From Prochlorococcus marinus str. MIT 9515 (GTDB lineage: Bacteria > Cyanobacteriota > Cyanobacteriia > PCC-6307 > Cyanobiaceae): a DNA stretch of 64,000 nt. Below the pieces are notes generated by a model. The model was not told the DNA's origin, ran no database searches, and worked only from the letters and a program-made list of their open reading frames with translations. Positions 18,294 to 26,972 of the stretch are shown here, one piece after another; within the stretch, counting starts at the first letter, position 1, and every line of letters begins with the position of its first letter. The translations under genes and the position numbers were made by a program. Location: positions 434,001 to 498,000 of the forward strand of contig NC_008817.1 of NCBI RefSeq assembly GCF_000015665.1, in the 5' to 3' direction.

Positions 18294-18953
18294 ATGTTTA
18301 CAGGAATAATTCAGTCAGTAGGAAAACTTAAAAAAGAAAAAGATTTCTTAATTATTGAAATTCTTGATGAACCTTTTGATATGCAAATAGGCGATAGTAT
18401 CGCAGTTAATGGGATTTGTTTAACGGTAAAAGAAATTTCAAATAATCAATTTAAAGTAGATGTAAGTGAAGAAACTTTTAAAAAAACTACTTTAGGAGAT
18501 AAATCAAGTATCAATCAAATAGTTAATTTGGAACCAGCTATCCGTCTTTCAGATCGTCTTGGGGGGCACATAGTAAGTGGACATATAGATGGTTTGGGAA
18601 AAGTTGAAAATATAGAAAAACTAGAAAAATCATGGATGTTAAAAATTAAGTGGCAAAATAAAAAATTTTCCAAATACATAGTTGATAAAGGAAGTATATG
18701 CGTAAACGGAATTAGTCTGACAATTGCAAAATCTGAGAATCAAGGAGAAATTTTTACGATCGCAATTATCCCTCATACCTGGGATAACACGAATCTGAAA
18801 AATTTATCAATTGGCGATAGTGTAAATCTTGAAGGAGATGCATTAATTAAATACGTCGAAAAATTACTTCTATTTAACAAAAATAGAGAATCAGATAACT
18901 TTTCTGAAGAAATCTCTTCAAATTGGCTTAAAGAAAATGGCTGGGATAAATAA
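18294..18953 (+). CDS. ribE: riboflavin synthase alpha chain
   Basis: Dismutates two 6,7-dimethyl-8-ribityllumazine molecules to riboflavin. The N-terminus MFTGIIQSVGKL is the hallmark start. Two lumazine-binding repeats are visible, each with a VNGICLTV-type motif (NGICLTVKEI near 42 and NGISLTIAKS near 139) and a GGHIVSGHIDGLG block near 90. At 219 aa it is typical. It ends 3 bp from the convergent cyAbrB gene. I do not see an FMN riboswitch in the short leader. Confidence 0.95.
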   Translation: MFTGIIQSVGKLKKEKDFLIIEILDEPFDMQIGDSIAVNGICLTVKEISNNQFKVDVSEETFKKTTLGDKSSINQIVNLEPAIRLSDRLGGHIVSGHIDGLGKVENIEKLEKSWMLKIKWQNKKFSKYIVDKGSICVNGISLTIAKSENQGEIFTIAIIPHTWDNTNLKNLSIGDSVNLEGDALIKYVEKLLLFNKNRESDNFSEEISSNWLKENGWDK

Positions 18954-18956
18954 TTT

Positions 18957-19310
18957 TTAATTAATTGGAATTAGGGAAATAGTTTTAGTATCTTTTTTGA
19001 GATCAATTTTATATTCTTGACCAGGCTCTAATCCTAATTTCTTTGTATAGGCATGACCTATTAATAAGTTGCCATTGCAATGAACTTTTGTTTTGAATTC
19101 TGCTTGTCTCCCTCTTGAAGATCTATTCCCTGGCCTTGTATTTCCACTACTACTTAACTTGTAACCCTTAGCTTCAACAAGTGCTCTATAAAAATTTTTT
19201 CTTAAGACTCTCCCACTTGGTCCTACATAGCCACAACCTCTAGCTATTTCATCCTCAGATTTATTGCTGAGTAATTTAGATTTTTCGAGAAGTTCTTTTC
19301 CTACAAGCAT
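18957..19310 (-). CDS. cyAbrB-type transcriptional regulator
   Basis: A 117-aa DNA-binding protein of the cyanobacterial AbrB family. The N-terminal part (LLEKSKLLSNKSEDEIARGCGY, split as LLEKSKLLSN and DEIARGCGY) is the cyanobacteria-specific region. The C-terminal ~55 residues (KVHCNGNLLIGHAYTKKLGL) form the swapped-hairpin AbrB-like DNA-binding fold. Family members act as broad regulators of carbon and nitrogen genes. It lies 96 bp downstream of ctaE on the same strand. Targets are unknown. Confidence 0.9.
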   Translation of the reverse strand: MLVGKELLEKSKLLSNKSEDEIARGCGYVGPSGRVLRKNFYRALVEAKGYKLSSSGNTRPGNRSSRGRQAEFKTKVHCNGNLLIGHAYTKKLGLEPGQEYKIDLKKDTKTISLIPIN

Positions 19311-19406
19311 TATATAAATTATTTCTAATTATATATTCTTACTAATAATGAGAATTGTGGCAATATAAGTTAATAAAAAATAGACTTTTAAATAATAATT
19401 TTTAAA

Positions 19407-20009
19407 TTATAAAAGATATAAAATAATAAATAAAACAACCCATATTCCATCTACAAAATGCCAATATAATTCAACAGCTTCTAATGGAAACATATTTTGA
19501 TTGGTAATTCTTCCTCCCTTTGATCTTGCTTGCCAAGAAATAATTAATATCATTAACGTTCCTAAAGTTACATGGAGACCATGAAAGCCTGTTAAAGCAT
19601 AAAAAGTACTTGCAAATAAATTATCCGTTAAACCGAAAGGTAAATTAAAATATTCGAATAATTGACATATTAAAAAAACTATCCCAAGAAGAGCAGTAAC
19701 TAATAACCATTTCTGGGTATCGGAATTTTTATTTTTAAGAAGCGCTTTACCTGCTTTATGAAAGGTTGCACTACTTACAAGTAATAAAATTGTATTTAAA
19801 GTAGGTATAGGCAATTCTAATTCGTAGATAGCACCATCCGGCAAAGGATTGACTGCTTTATATGTGAGGTAGGCAGCAAAGAAACCAGCAAAAGTCATCC
19901 CATCAGCTATTAAAAAAGTGATTAATCCAAACATCCTGAAGTCTTCATGATGTTCCCTTAGCTCACTCTCATTTTTTTTAATTTCTTTTGAACTATCTAG
20001 AGTTGTCAT
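19407..20009 (-). CDS. ctaE: cytochrome c oxidase subunit III
   Basis: Subunit III of the aa3-type terminal oxidase. It is a 200-aa protein with five to six transmembrane helices. Conserved pieces are REHHEDFRMFGLITFLIADG (about 18-37), the TFYALTGFHGLHVTLGTLM block carrying the family Glu/His region, and the terminal YWHFVDGIWVVLFIILYLL, quoted in part as YWHFVDGIWV. It is the last gene of ctaC-ctaD-ctaE, 15 bp after ctaD. Confidence 0.96.
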   Translation of the reverse strand: MTTLDSSKEIKKNESELREHHEDFRMFGLITFLIADGMTFAGFFAAYLTYKAVNPLPDGAIYELELPIPTLNTILLLVSSATFHKAGKALLKNKNSDTQKWLLVTALLGIVFLICQLFEYFNLPFGLTDNLFASTFYALTGFHGLHVTLGTLMILIISWQARSKGGRITNQNMFPLEAVELYWHFVDGIWVVLFIILYLL

Positions 20010-20024
20010 ACTTTTTGATTGATT

Positions 20025-21644
20025 TTATTTAGAGATTGGTTTTCCATAACCATAAGGTTCTTCTACTAAAGGTGCTTCTCCTTCCCAATTCTCAACGGGT
20101 GGAGGAGAGGTTGTTAACCATTCAGGAGTTAAAGCATCCCAAGGATTATCCCCAGAATCCTTACCATTTTTAATACTTGCATATATATTGATCAAAAAAG
20201 GGATAGTACTAATAGCCATTAAGAGAGCACCAAGGCTACTAATTTGATTAACAAATTGAAATTGAGGATCATATTCTGCCACCCTTCTAGGCATTCCATT
20301 AAGACCAAGCCAATGTTGAGGAGCAAAACATAAGTTAAATCCAATAAAAGTTATGGCAAAATGTAATATCCCTAGTTTTTCATTCATTAACTTACCTGTC
20401 ACCTTTGGGAACCAATGGTATATGGATGAGAAGATAATAAAAACGGTCCCTCCGTAAACGATGTAATGGAAGTGAGCTACAACAAAATATGTATCATGGA
20501 CATGAATATCAAAAGGTACTTGAGCTAGAGCAACTCCCGTAATACCTCCAAATACAAAATTAATTATAAATCCACATGAAAATAACATTGCACTATTGAT
20601 AGATATTTTCCCGCCCCACAATGTTGCAACCCAATTAAAAAATTTAATTCCAGTTGGAACTGCTATAAACGCTGTCGCGATGGTAAAGAATAATCTCATC
20701 CAAGGTGGGGTTCCACTTGTAAACATATGATGAGCCCAAACAACTAGACCAAGAACAACTATTCCCATTATTGAAAAAACCATTGTGGTGTATCCAAAAA
20801 GTGGCTTCCTTGAATGTACTGGAAGGATTTCACTAACCAATCCGAAAGCAGGAAGTACCATTATGTAAACAGCTGGGTGAGAATAAAACCAGAATAAATG
20901 TTGATAAACGACTACGTTCCCACCCAAAACAGGGTTAAAGAAACCGGTATGAGCAACAATATCAAAGCTAAGCAATATTAATGTTCCAGCTAAAACTGGA
21001 GTTGACAAAACTACTAATAAACTTGTCCCTAACATCGCCCAACAATACATAGGTAGTTGCATAAGCTTTAATCCTGGTCTTCTTAATTTGATAATTGTTG
21101 CAATGAAATTTATCCCTCCAAAAATTGAGCTGCCTCCGAGCAATAAAACACTCATTATCCAAATTATTTGTCCCGATTGTGGGGTTGTTATACTCAAAGG
21201 AGGATACGCAGTCCATCCTGCCTGTGCAGCTCCTTCAACAAAATAACTAGCCACTAACATTAAACCGGAAGGGGGTATTAGCCAAAAAGCTACAGCATTC
21301 AGTCTTGGGAATGCCATATCTCTTGCTCCAACATAAAAAGGAATTAAATAATTCCCAAATGCACCATTTACTACAGGTACAATCCACAAGAAAATCATTA
21401 TTGTTCCATGTAATGTTAAAACTTGGTTATATATATCTCTAGGCATAAAGTCCGACATTGGACTTGTTAATTCAATTCTTATAGCACTTGCCAAAGTTCC
21501 TCCAATTAAATAAAAAAGAAACCCACATACTAAATATTGGATACCTATTACTTTATGATCAAGACTAAAGCTAAAATATCTAAGCCAACCTTTAGGTTGA
21601 AGACTCTTGTTATTGGAATCTTGTGAATCAATTAATATTGTCAT
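20025..21644 (-). CDS. ctaD: cytochrome c oxidase subunit I
   Basis: Catalytic subunit holding heme a and the heme a3-CuB centre. It is 539 aa with 12 expected helices. Seen are LTLHGTIMIFLW (heme a His), HLFWFYSHPAVYIM (CuB His and the Tyr-His region), VWAHHMFTSG (His-His for CuB) and HDTYFVVAHFHYI (heme a3 and heme a His). All ligand motifs appear intact. The ATG overlaps the ctaC stop by 4 bp, so translation is probably coupled. Confidence 0.98.
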   Translation of the reverse strand: MTILIDSQDSNNKSLQPKGWLRYFSFSLDHKVIGIQYLVCGFLFYLIGGTLASAIRIELTSPMSDFMPRDIYNQVLTLHGTIMIFLWIVPVVNGAFGNYLIPFYVGARDMAFPRLNAVAFWLIPPSGLMLVASYFVEGAAQAGWTAYPPLSITTPQSGQIIWIMSVLLLGGSSIFGGINFIATIIKLRRPGLKLMQLPMYCWAMLGTSLLVVLSTPVLAGTLILLSFDIVAHTGFFNPVLGGNVVVYQHLFWFYSHPAVYIMVLPAFGLVSEILPVHSRKPLFGYTTMVFSIMGIVVLGLVVWAHHMFTSGTPPWMRLFFTIATAFIAVPTGIKFFNWVATLWGGKISINSAMLFSCGFIINFVFGGITGVALAQVPFDIHVHDTYFVVAHFHYIVYGGTVFIIFSSIYHWFPKVTGKLMNEKLGILHFAITFIGFNLCFAPQHWLGLNGMPRRVAEYDPQFQFVNQISSLGALLMAISTIPFLINIYASIKNGKDSGDNPWDALTPEWLTTSPPPVENWEGEAPLVEEPYGYGKPISK

Positions 21645-22444
21645 AAACTAACCTCAGTTTTTGTATTTTTGTTAAACCAATCTTTGTAATCAGATTCTTC
21701 TTCAACTATTATTGATGCTCTCATGCCTCCGTGATAAGGACCACATAATTCAGCACAAATTATTGGATATTTCCCAACTTTAGTAGGAGTGAAATTTAAA
21801 ATCGTAGGTTGGCCTGGAATGATATCTTGTTTTATTCTGAATTCCGGAACCCAAAAAGCATGAATAACATCTTTCGATTCCATCTTCATAGAGACCTTAT
21901 GATCAACTGGAACATGAAGCTCCCCAGAAATAAATTCACCTTTTGGATAATTAAATAAAAAAGCAAATTGCATTGCTGACACTTCAACAGATAAATTTTT
22001 ATTTGCAACTTCATTATTTGATGTTTGGCTAATTCCAGCCCATATCTTTTCTGTATTTGATTTCATCATTTCATGGCTGTGATTAAGTTCTTTCATACCT
22101 CCCATACGATCGTAAATGTTATAGCTATATAAACCTATTATTAAAACAATAATAGAAGGGATAATTGTCCATACAATTTCAAGGCTTAAATTACCTTCTA
22201 AAGCTATCCCATCTCCGAATTGATCTTTCCTTTTTCTGAATTTAAATAAACTATATACAACAGCTATTGTCATTCCTATGAAAATTATTAATCCAATAAT
22301 AAAAAGAATTTTAAAAAGCTCATCATATATTGGTGCATTTATACTTGCTTCAACAGGAAGTAAATTAACATTAAATCCGATCCAAAAAGATATACCAAAT
22401 ACAGCGGAAATTATAAGTATTAAATAAAAGTTTTTATTTAACAA
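21641..22444 (-). CDS. ctaC: cytochrome c oxidase subunit II
   Basis: Carries the CuA centre that accepts electrons from cytochrome c or plastocyanin. Two N-terminal transmembrane helices (about 5-25 and 43-66) are followed by a cupredoxin domain ending in CAELCGPYHGGM, which supplies CuA ligands. An insertion around residues 105-150 (rich in His, Met and Asn) is larger than in minimal homologues. The start is TTG at 22444 (MLNKNFYLIL). The 252-bp space to the divergent ctaA shows no ORF and no promoter pair I would call with confidence. Confidence 0.96.
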   Translation of the reverse strand: MLNKNFYLILIISAVFGISFWIGFNVNLLPVEASINAPIYDELFKILFIIGLIIFIGMTIAVVYSLFKFRKRKDQFGDGIALEGNLSLEIVWTIIPSIIVLIIGLYSYNIYDRMGGMKELNHSHEMMKSNTEKIWAGISQTSNNEVANKNLSVEVSAMQFAFLFNYPKGEFISGELHVPVDHKVSMKMESKDVIHAFWVPEFRIKQDIIPGQPTILNFTPTKVGKYPIICAELCGPYHGGMRASIIVEEESDYKDWFNKNTKTEVSL

Positions 22445-22696
22445 GTTAGAAAAAAAGTAGTTATTTATATTTTCAAGATATTCTTTTTTTTTAATTTTGC
22501 ATCGTTTGTTAATGGAAAATTATTGAAATTCACAACTTCTTAAGATTTATAAAATAAAAGAACTGTTATCAGTAACTTTTATAGATTTATGTCAGGAAAA
22601 AAAGATTAAAAAAACAAATAAATTTTTAAAATAAAACATTTACTTTTAATTAATGTTTGTTAATTGAATCTAAATTAGTATGCAAAAATAAGACCT

Positions 22697-23632
22697 TTGA
22701 TTAACTTGTTCAATAACAAAATACATCAAAAAAGATTCAAATCAATTTTTCTGAAATTGGGAAATCATTGCGTTTTGGCATTAATAGCTTTAATAGTTAT
22801 TGGAGGAGCTACAAGAGTTATGGAGGCAGGTCTTGCTTGCCCTGATTGGCCCTTATGTTATGGGACTTTTCTACCTCTAAATCATATGAATTTAAGAGTT
22901 TTTCTAGAATGGTTTCATCGCTTGGACGCCTTTCTTGTTGGTCTGTTAATTCTTTCTCAATTCATACTTTCATTAGTATGGAGAAAAGATCTTCCAAATT
23001 GGCTACCAAAGACATATTCAGTATTAGTTTTCTTAATAATTGTTCAAGGTTCAATTGGAGCATTAACAGTAATTAATTTACTTAATTCGTATGCAGTTAC
23101 TGCACATCTTTTGACAGCTTTTTTACTCCTTATAACGACAATAACTATAAATCAGAACCTAGAAAATAATGAGGTGAATAAATCATTGCGTTGGTGGCGA
23201 ATATTATTATTTGTTCCACTAATATTAACTTTAACTCAATCATTTATTGGAGTAAGGCTTTCATCAACTTGGTCTGCTCATCTCTGCTTATCTTTTAATA
23301 AACAATGTTTCATATTAAATACCCATAAATTATTTGCTATCCCAATTTCTGTTTTGATTGTATCTATTTTGCTCATATCAATATACAAACAAAATTTGTT
23401 CCTAAATAACTGGAAATATCTTTGCTCACTTTTTTTGCTTTTGATTTCCCAGATTTTTCTAGGGATATTAAGTCTTAAAACCAATTTAACTGAACCTATG
23501 CTTGTTATTGGTCATCAACTAAATGCTTCATTATTAATTGCGATCCTAACAGCATTGATTTTTAGAAATCCTAAGTTAAATAAAAAAATCAATCAATCAT
23601 TTAATCCAGTAATAGTATCTTTAAACTCATGA
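22697..23632 (+). CDS. ctaA: heme A synthase CtaA
   Basis: Membrane oxidase that converts heme O to heme A for the aa3 oxidase encoded just upstream on the other strand. It is 311 aa with about eight helices. The first half has [21 protein letters not shown], quoted here as [10 protein letters not shown] and CPDWPLCYG, and [11 protein letters not shown] with a heme-binding His. The second half has the paired His regions near [10 protein letters not shown] and [10 protein letters not shown]. The start is TTG at 22697, before the conserved basic N-terminus. It overlaps ctaB by 4 bp (ATGA). Confidence 0.95.
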   Translation: MINLFNNKIHQKRFKSIFLKLGNHCVLALIALIVIGGATRVMEAGLACPDWPLCYGTFLPLNHMNLRVFLEWFHRLDAFLVGLLILSQFILSLVWRKDLPNWLPKTYSVLVFLIIVQGSIGALTVINLLNSYAVTAHLLTAFLLLITTITINQNLENNEVNKSLRWWRILLFVPLILTLTQSFIGVRLSSTWSAHLCLSFNKQCFILNTHKLFAIPISVLIVSILLISIYKQNLFLNNWKYLCSLFLLLISQIFLGILSLKTNLTEPMLVIGHQLNASLLIAILTALIFRNPKLNKKINQSFNPVIVSLNS

Positions 23633-24627
23633 AAAGTAATTTAGAAAACTTTAATTTTCAGACTTCAATTCGTGAACAAGTTGTACCCTCAAGAAAAAAA
23701 GTAATACTTCCTGCTTGGCTTGAAGTTGCCAAACCAAGATTGATTCCATTATTACTAGCTACAACTTTAGGTGGTATGGCATTGACGGAAGAATGGCCTT
23801 TATCCTCTCCTAAACTTATCTGTACTTTAGGAGGCGGTGCCTTGGCAGCTGCGGCAGCTGGAGCTCTTAACTGCTTATGGGAAATGGACCTAGATAAGAG
23901 GATGAAAAGGACAAGTAATAGAGCTTTACCTTCAGGTAAATTATCATTTAATACTGTATTTTTAGGGGCCGTATCTTGTACATTTGCAGCTGCAATGCTT
24001 TTGATAAGTGGAGTAAATTATTTAGCTGCCGGATTAACATTGCTGGGATTATGTAGTTATGTGATTTTGTATACGATAATTCTTAAACCAAGAACAACTC
24101 AAAATATTGTTTTTGGTGGAGTTGCAGGGGCCATACCTCCTTTAGTAGGAGCTTCAGCAGCTACAGGACATGTAGGTCTTAGTGGTTGGTGGCTATTTGG
24201 GTTGGTAATGCTTTGGACGCCAGCACATTTTTGGGCTCTTGCAATTTTATTAAAAGATGATTATGCGTCTGTCGGAATACCCATGCTTCCTTCCGTTAAA
24301 GGTTCAGCTTTTACAGTCAAAGCTATTTCACGTTATGGATGGGCAACAGTATTCATGAGTATTCTAGGTGTCTTTGCTTTACCTGAAGGAGGACTGCTTT
24401 ATGTGATAATGCTTTTACCTTTTAATGGAAGACTTTTACAATTAATCAATAGATTGAAAAGTTCACCTGATGATTTAGAAAAAGCTAAAGGATTATTTAG
24501 ATGGTCAATACTTTATATGTTTGGTATTTGTCTTTTACTTTTAATTTCAAGAACCCAACTTTCTGTTGATTTTGAGCAGCAGTCTATGCAAATATTCTTA
24601 TCTTTGAAGGCATACTTTAATATTTAG
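23629..24627 (+). CDS. ctaB: protoheme IX farnesyltransferase (heme O synthase)
   Basis: UbiA-superfamily enzyme that farnesylates heme B to heme O, the substrate of CtaA. Motifs are [20 protein letters not shown] (about 82-101, the NxxxDxxxDxxxxRT motif) and, later, [20 protein letters not shown], quoted in part as [13 protein letters not shown]. It is 332 aa with nine helices expected. Its translation is probably coupled to ctaA through a 4-bp overlap. Together with ctaC-ctaD-ctaE it forms the complete oxidase plus heme A module. Confidence 0.96.
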   Translation: MKSNLENFNFQTSIREQVVPSRKKVILPAWLEVAKPRLIPLLLATTLGGMALTEEWPLSSPKLICTLGGGALAAAAAGALNCLWEMDLDKRMKRTSNRALPSGKLSFNTVFLGAVSCTFAAAMLLISGVNYLAAGLTLLGLCSYVILYTIILKPRTTQNIVFGGVAGAIPPLVGASAATGHVGLSGWWLFGLVMLWTPAHFWALAILLKDDYASVGIPMLPSVKGSAFTVKAISRYGWATVFMSILGVFALPEGGLLYVIMLLPFNGRLLQLINRLKSSPDDLEKAKGLFRWSILYMFGICLLLLISRTQLSVDFEQQSMQIFLSLKAYFNI

Positions 24628-24664
24628 ATTGATGTAAAATGTTGATAGAAAAAATTCTGGTTTG

Positions 24665-25681
24665 ATGAATTATATACAAATTACGGATCTTTCAAAATCA
24701 TATTCTGATATTGAGGCATTAAAAAAATTATCAATGGAAATTAATGCTGGTACATTATTTGGAATCTTAGGTCCAAATGGTGCAGGCAAGTCTACTCTCA
24801 TAAAAATTCTAGCGACTCTAGTCGAACCTGATAGTGGAGAAGTTTTTATAAATAATATTAATTTAATAAAAAATCCTAAAAAAATTAGAGAATTAATTGG
24901 TTATGTAGCTCAAGATATTGCTCTCGATAAAATTCTTACAGGACGTGAGTTATTAGATTTTCAGTCAGATTTATATCATATGAAAAAAAAGGAAAAATAC
25001 GAAAGAATAAAATTATTAATAAAGCAATTAGATATGAATGATTGGATTGATAGAAAATGTGGAACATATTCAGGAGGAATGAAAAGAAGAATAGATTTAG
25101 CAGCTGGACTTTTACATTTACCCAAAGTTTTAATACTAGATGAACCAACTGTAGGTTTGGATATTGAGAGTAGAAATATAATTTGGAATCTTTTGAAAGA
25201 TTTGAAGAATGATGGAATGACTATTATTTTAAGTAGTCATTATCTTGATGAAATAGATAAATTAGCAGATAGTTTGGTAATTATTGATGATGGGAAAGTA
25301 ATAGCACAAGGAACACCTATTCAACTGAAAAATAAATTAGGAGGAGATAGGATTACTTTGAAAGTAAGAGAATTTAGTTCTGATGAAGAGTCTAAAAAAA
25401 TATGCGAGATTTTATCTTCAATAGATGGAATTAGTCAGATTGTGACAAATAAGGCGCAAGGTTATTCACTAAATTTTGTTGTAGATAAGGATAAGGATTT
25501 ACTCACAAAACTTAAAGTAGAATTAGCTTTTTCAAAGTTTGAAATTTTTTCTCTTGCTCAAAGCCAGCCTAGCTTGGATGATGTTTATCTACAGGCTACT
25601 GGCAAAACATTATTAGATGCTGAAATTTCCATGACGGGTAAAAGAGATCTTAAAAAAGAATCGAAGCAATCAATGAGATAA
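24665..25681 (+). CDS. ABC exporter ATPase, DrrA/CcmA type
   Basis: ATPase subunit of an ABC-2 type exporter in the multidrug/daunorubicin-resistance class. It has Walker A GPNGAGKST (about 37-45), signature YSGGMKRRIDLAAGLLH (about 135), Walker B VLILDEPTVGLD and the H-loop LSSHYLDEID. The C-terminal ~100 residues match the DrrA-type accessory domain. A TTG at 24662 lies directly before the ATG at 24665, and I prefer the ATG. The matching permease follows 53 bp downstream. Linkage to ctaAB is common in cyanobacteria, but a role in oxidase assembly is not established. Confidence 0.93.
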   Translation: MNYIQITDLSKSYSDIEALKKLSMEINAGTLFGILGPNGAGKSTLIKILATLVEPDSGEVFINNINLIKNPKKIRELIGYVAQDIALDKILTGRELLDFQSDLYHMKKKEKYERIKLLIKQLDMNDWIDRKCGTYSGGMKRRIDLAAGLLHLPKVLILDEPTVGLDIESRNIIWNLLKDLKNDGMTIILSSHYLDEIDKLADSLVIIDDGKVIAQGTPIQLKNKLGGDRITLKVREFSSDEESKKICEILSSIDGISQIVTNKAQGYSLNFVVDKDKDLLTKLKVELAFSKFEIFSLAQSQPSLDDVYLQATGKTLLDAEISMTGKRDLKKESKQSMR

Positions 25682-25734
25682 AGTAATAAATTTTTTGATA
25701 TTTAATTATAATATCTATTAGAAGACACTACAAA

Positions 25735-26559
25735 ATGGAATTAAATCAATATAGTTTATTTTTTTTGTATCAAGAAACTATTGCTTTAACAAAAAGATTA
25801 TTCATCCAATTAAAAAGAAGACCCTCAACTCTTTTAGCAGGTATATTGCAACCTATAATATGGCTGTTTTTATTTGGAGCTCTTTTCTCAAATGCTCCTG
25901 AAGGTTTTCTCCCGGGAGTAGATTCTTATGGAAATTTTTTAGGAGCAGGACTAATTGTTTTTACTGCTTTTAGCGGAGCATTAAATTCAGGCTTGCCTTT
26001 AATGTTTGATAGAGAGTTCGGCTTTTTAAATAGGTTACTTGTTGCACCTTTAGCAAGTAGGTTGTCAATTGTTTTATCCTCTTTTTTTTATATAACTATT
26101 CTGAGTTTCGTTCAGAGTATCGTTATAATGATTGTTTCTTTTGTTTTAGGTTATGGATGGCCTGACTTTTATGGTTTAGGAATTGTATTTACAACATTAA
26201 TACTATTAGTACTTTTTGTGACATCAATTAGTCTTTGTTTGGCGTTCATATTACCTGGTCATATCGAATTAATTGCTCTTATATTTGTAATAAATTTGCC
26301 TCTTCTCTTTGCAAGTACTGCATTAGCTCCTATTTCTTTTATGCCAAAGTGGCTAGGGTGGCTCGCCTCTTTAAATCCTTTAACTTTTGCTATTGAACCT
26401 ATCAGGATTGCTTATACTCAAAATATGAATTTAGGTTTAGTGGCTTTACATGCACCTTATGGTGACTTAACTTGTAAGAGTTGTATCTCAATTTTATTTT
26501 CCCTAACAATTTTTTCCTTAATCATTATCAGACCACTTTTAAATAGAAAATTAAATTAG
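25735..26559 (+). CDS. ABC-2 type permease, DrrB-like
   Basis: A 274-aa membrane protein with six helices, partner of the ATPase just upstream. The ABC-2 signature region is visible at GFLNRLLVAPLASR (about 96-109), preceded by the long loop after the first helix (RPSTLLAGILQPIIWLFLFG, about 22-41). The later PISFMPKWLGWLASLNPLTF block is also typical of this class. A TATAAT hexamer at 25707-25712 could give it its own start site, although no good -35 is seen. The substrate is unknown. Confidence 0.92.
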   Translation: MELNQYSLFFLYQETIALTKRLFIQLKRRPSTLLAGILQPIIWLFLFGALFSNAPEGFLPGVDSYGNFLGAGLIVFTAFSGALNSGLPLMFDREFGFLNRLLVAPLASRLSIVLSSFFYITILSFVQSIVIMIVSFVLGYGWPDFYGLGIVFTTLILLVLFVTSISLCLAFILPGHIELIALIFVINLPLLFASTALAPISFMPKWLGWLASLNPLTFAIEPIRIAYTQNMNLGLVALHAPYGDLTCKSCISILFSLTIFSLIIIRPLLNRKLN

Positions 26560-26566
26560 TAAATTT

Positions 26567-26971
26567 ATGTTCTTAAAAGATCATTTAAAAGATTCTTATC
26601 AAAAAGCATCTTTTGATAAAAATAATTTAAAGATAGAAAATATAATTAATAGATGGGTACATAGGTTTGATATTGAATCTTTGAATGAGCTAATAGCTTC
26701 AAATCAAGATCAAATTAAATTATTAGAGGAAGATAAGCTAGTTTCAAATCAAGATCAAACAAGATCGGAATTATTAGAAATTGTTCAAAACGAAATAGAG
26801 GTAAAATTTAAATCTAATAAAGAAAACAAATATAAAGAAAATAAAATTAATAATAAAGATATTTATGGTTGTTATAAAAACAAGAGTGAAGATAACAAAT
26901 TAAAGGAATTACCGCTGCCTAAAATAAATAATCTCAGAAAATGGATTAACAACGGTAAAAAAGCCAGCTAG
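26567..26971 (+). CDS. hypothetical charged protein with internal SNQDQ repeat
   Basis: A 134-aa soluble, highly charged protein starting 7 bp after the ABC permease gene and ending 1 bp before the convergent groEL stop. There is no signal peptide or membrane segment. Residues about 20-40 (IINRWVHRFDIESLNELIA) look like a folded helix pair. A short duplication then repeats the SNQDQ core, backed by a repeated DNA string tcaaatcaagatcaaa. The middle is Lys/Asn-rich and probably disordered. No family is recognised. It is likely real because it fills the space exactly and follows the operon. Confidence 0.65.
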   Translation: MFLKDHLKDSYQKASFDKNNLKIENIINRWVHRFDIESLNELIASNQDQIKLLEEDKLVSNQDQTRSELLEIVQNEIEVKFKSNKENKYKENKINNKDIYGCYKNKSEDNKLKELPLPKINNLRKWINNGKKAS

Positions 26972-26972
26972 C

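Noticed and set aside
22445-22696. Small gene between ctaC and ctaA
   Set aside because: All frames are short or lack a plausible start. It is best read as a divergent promoter region.
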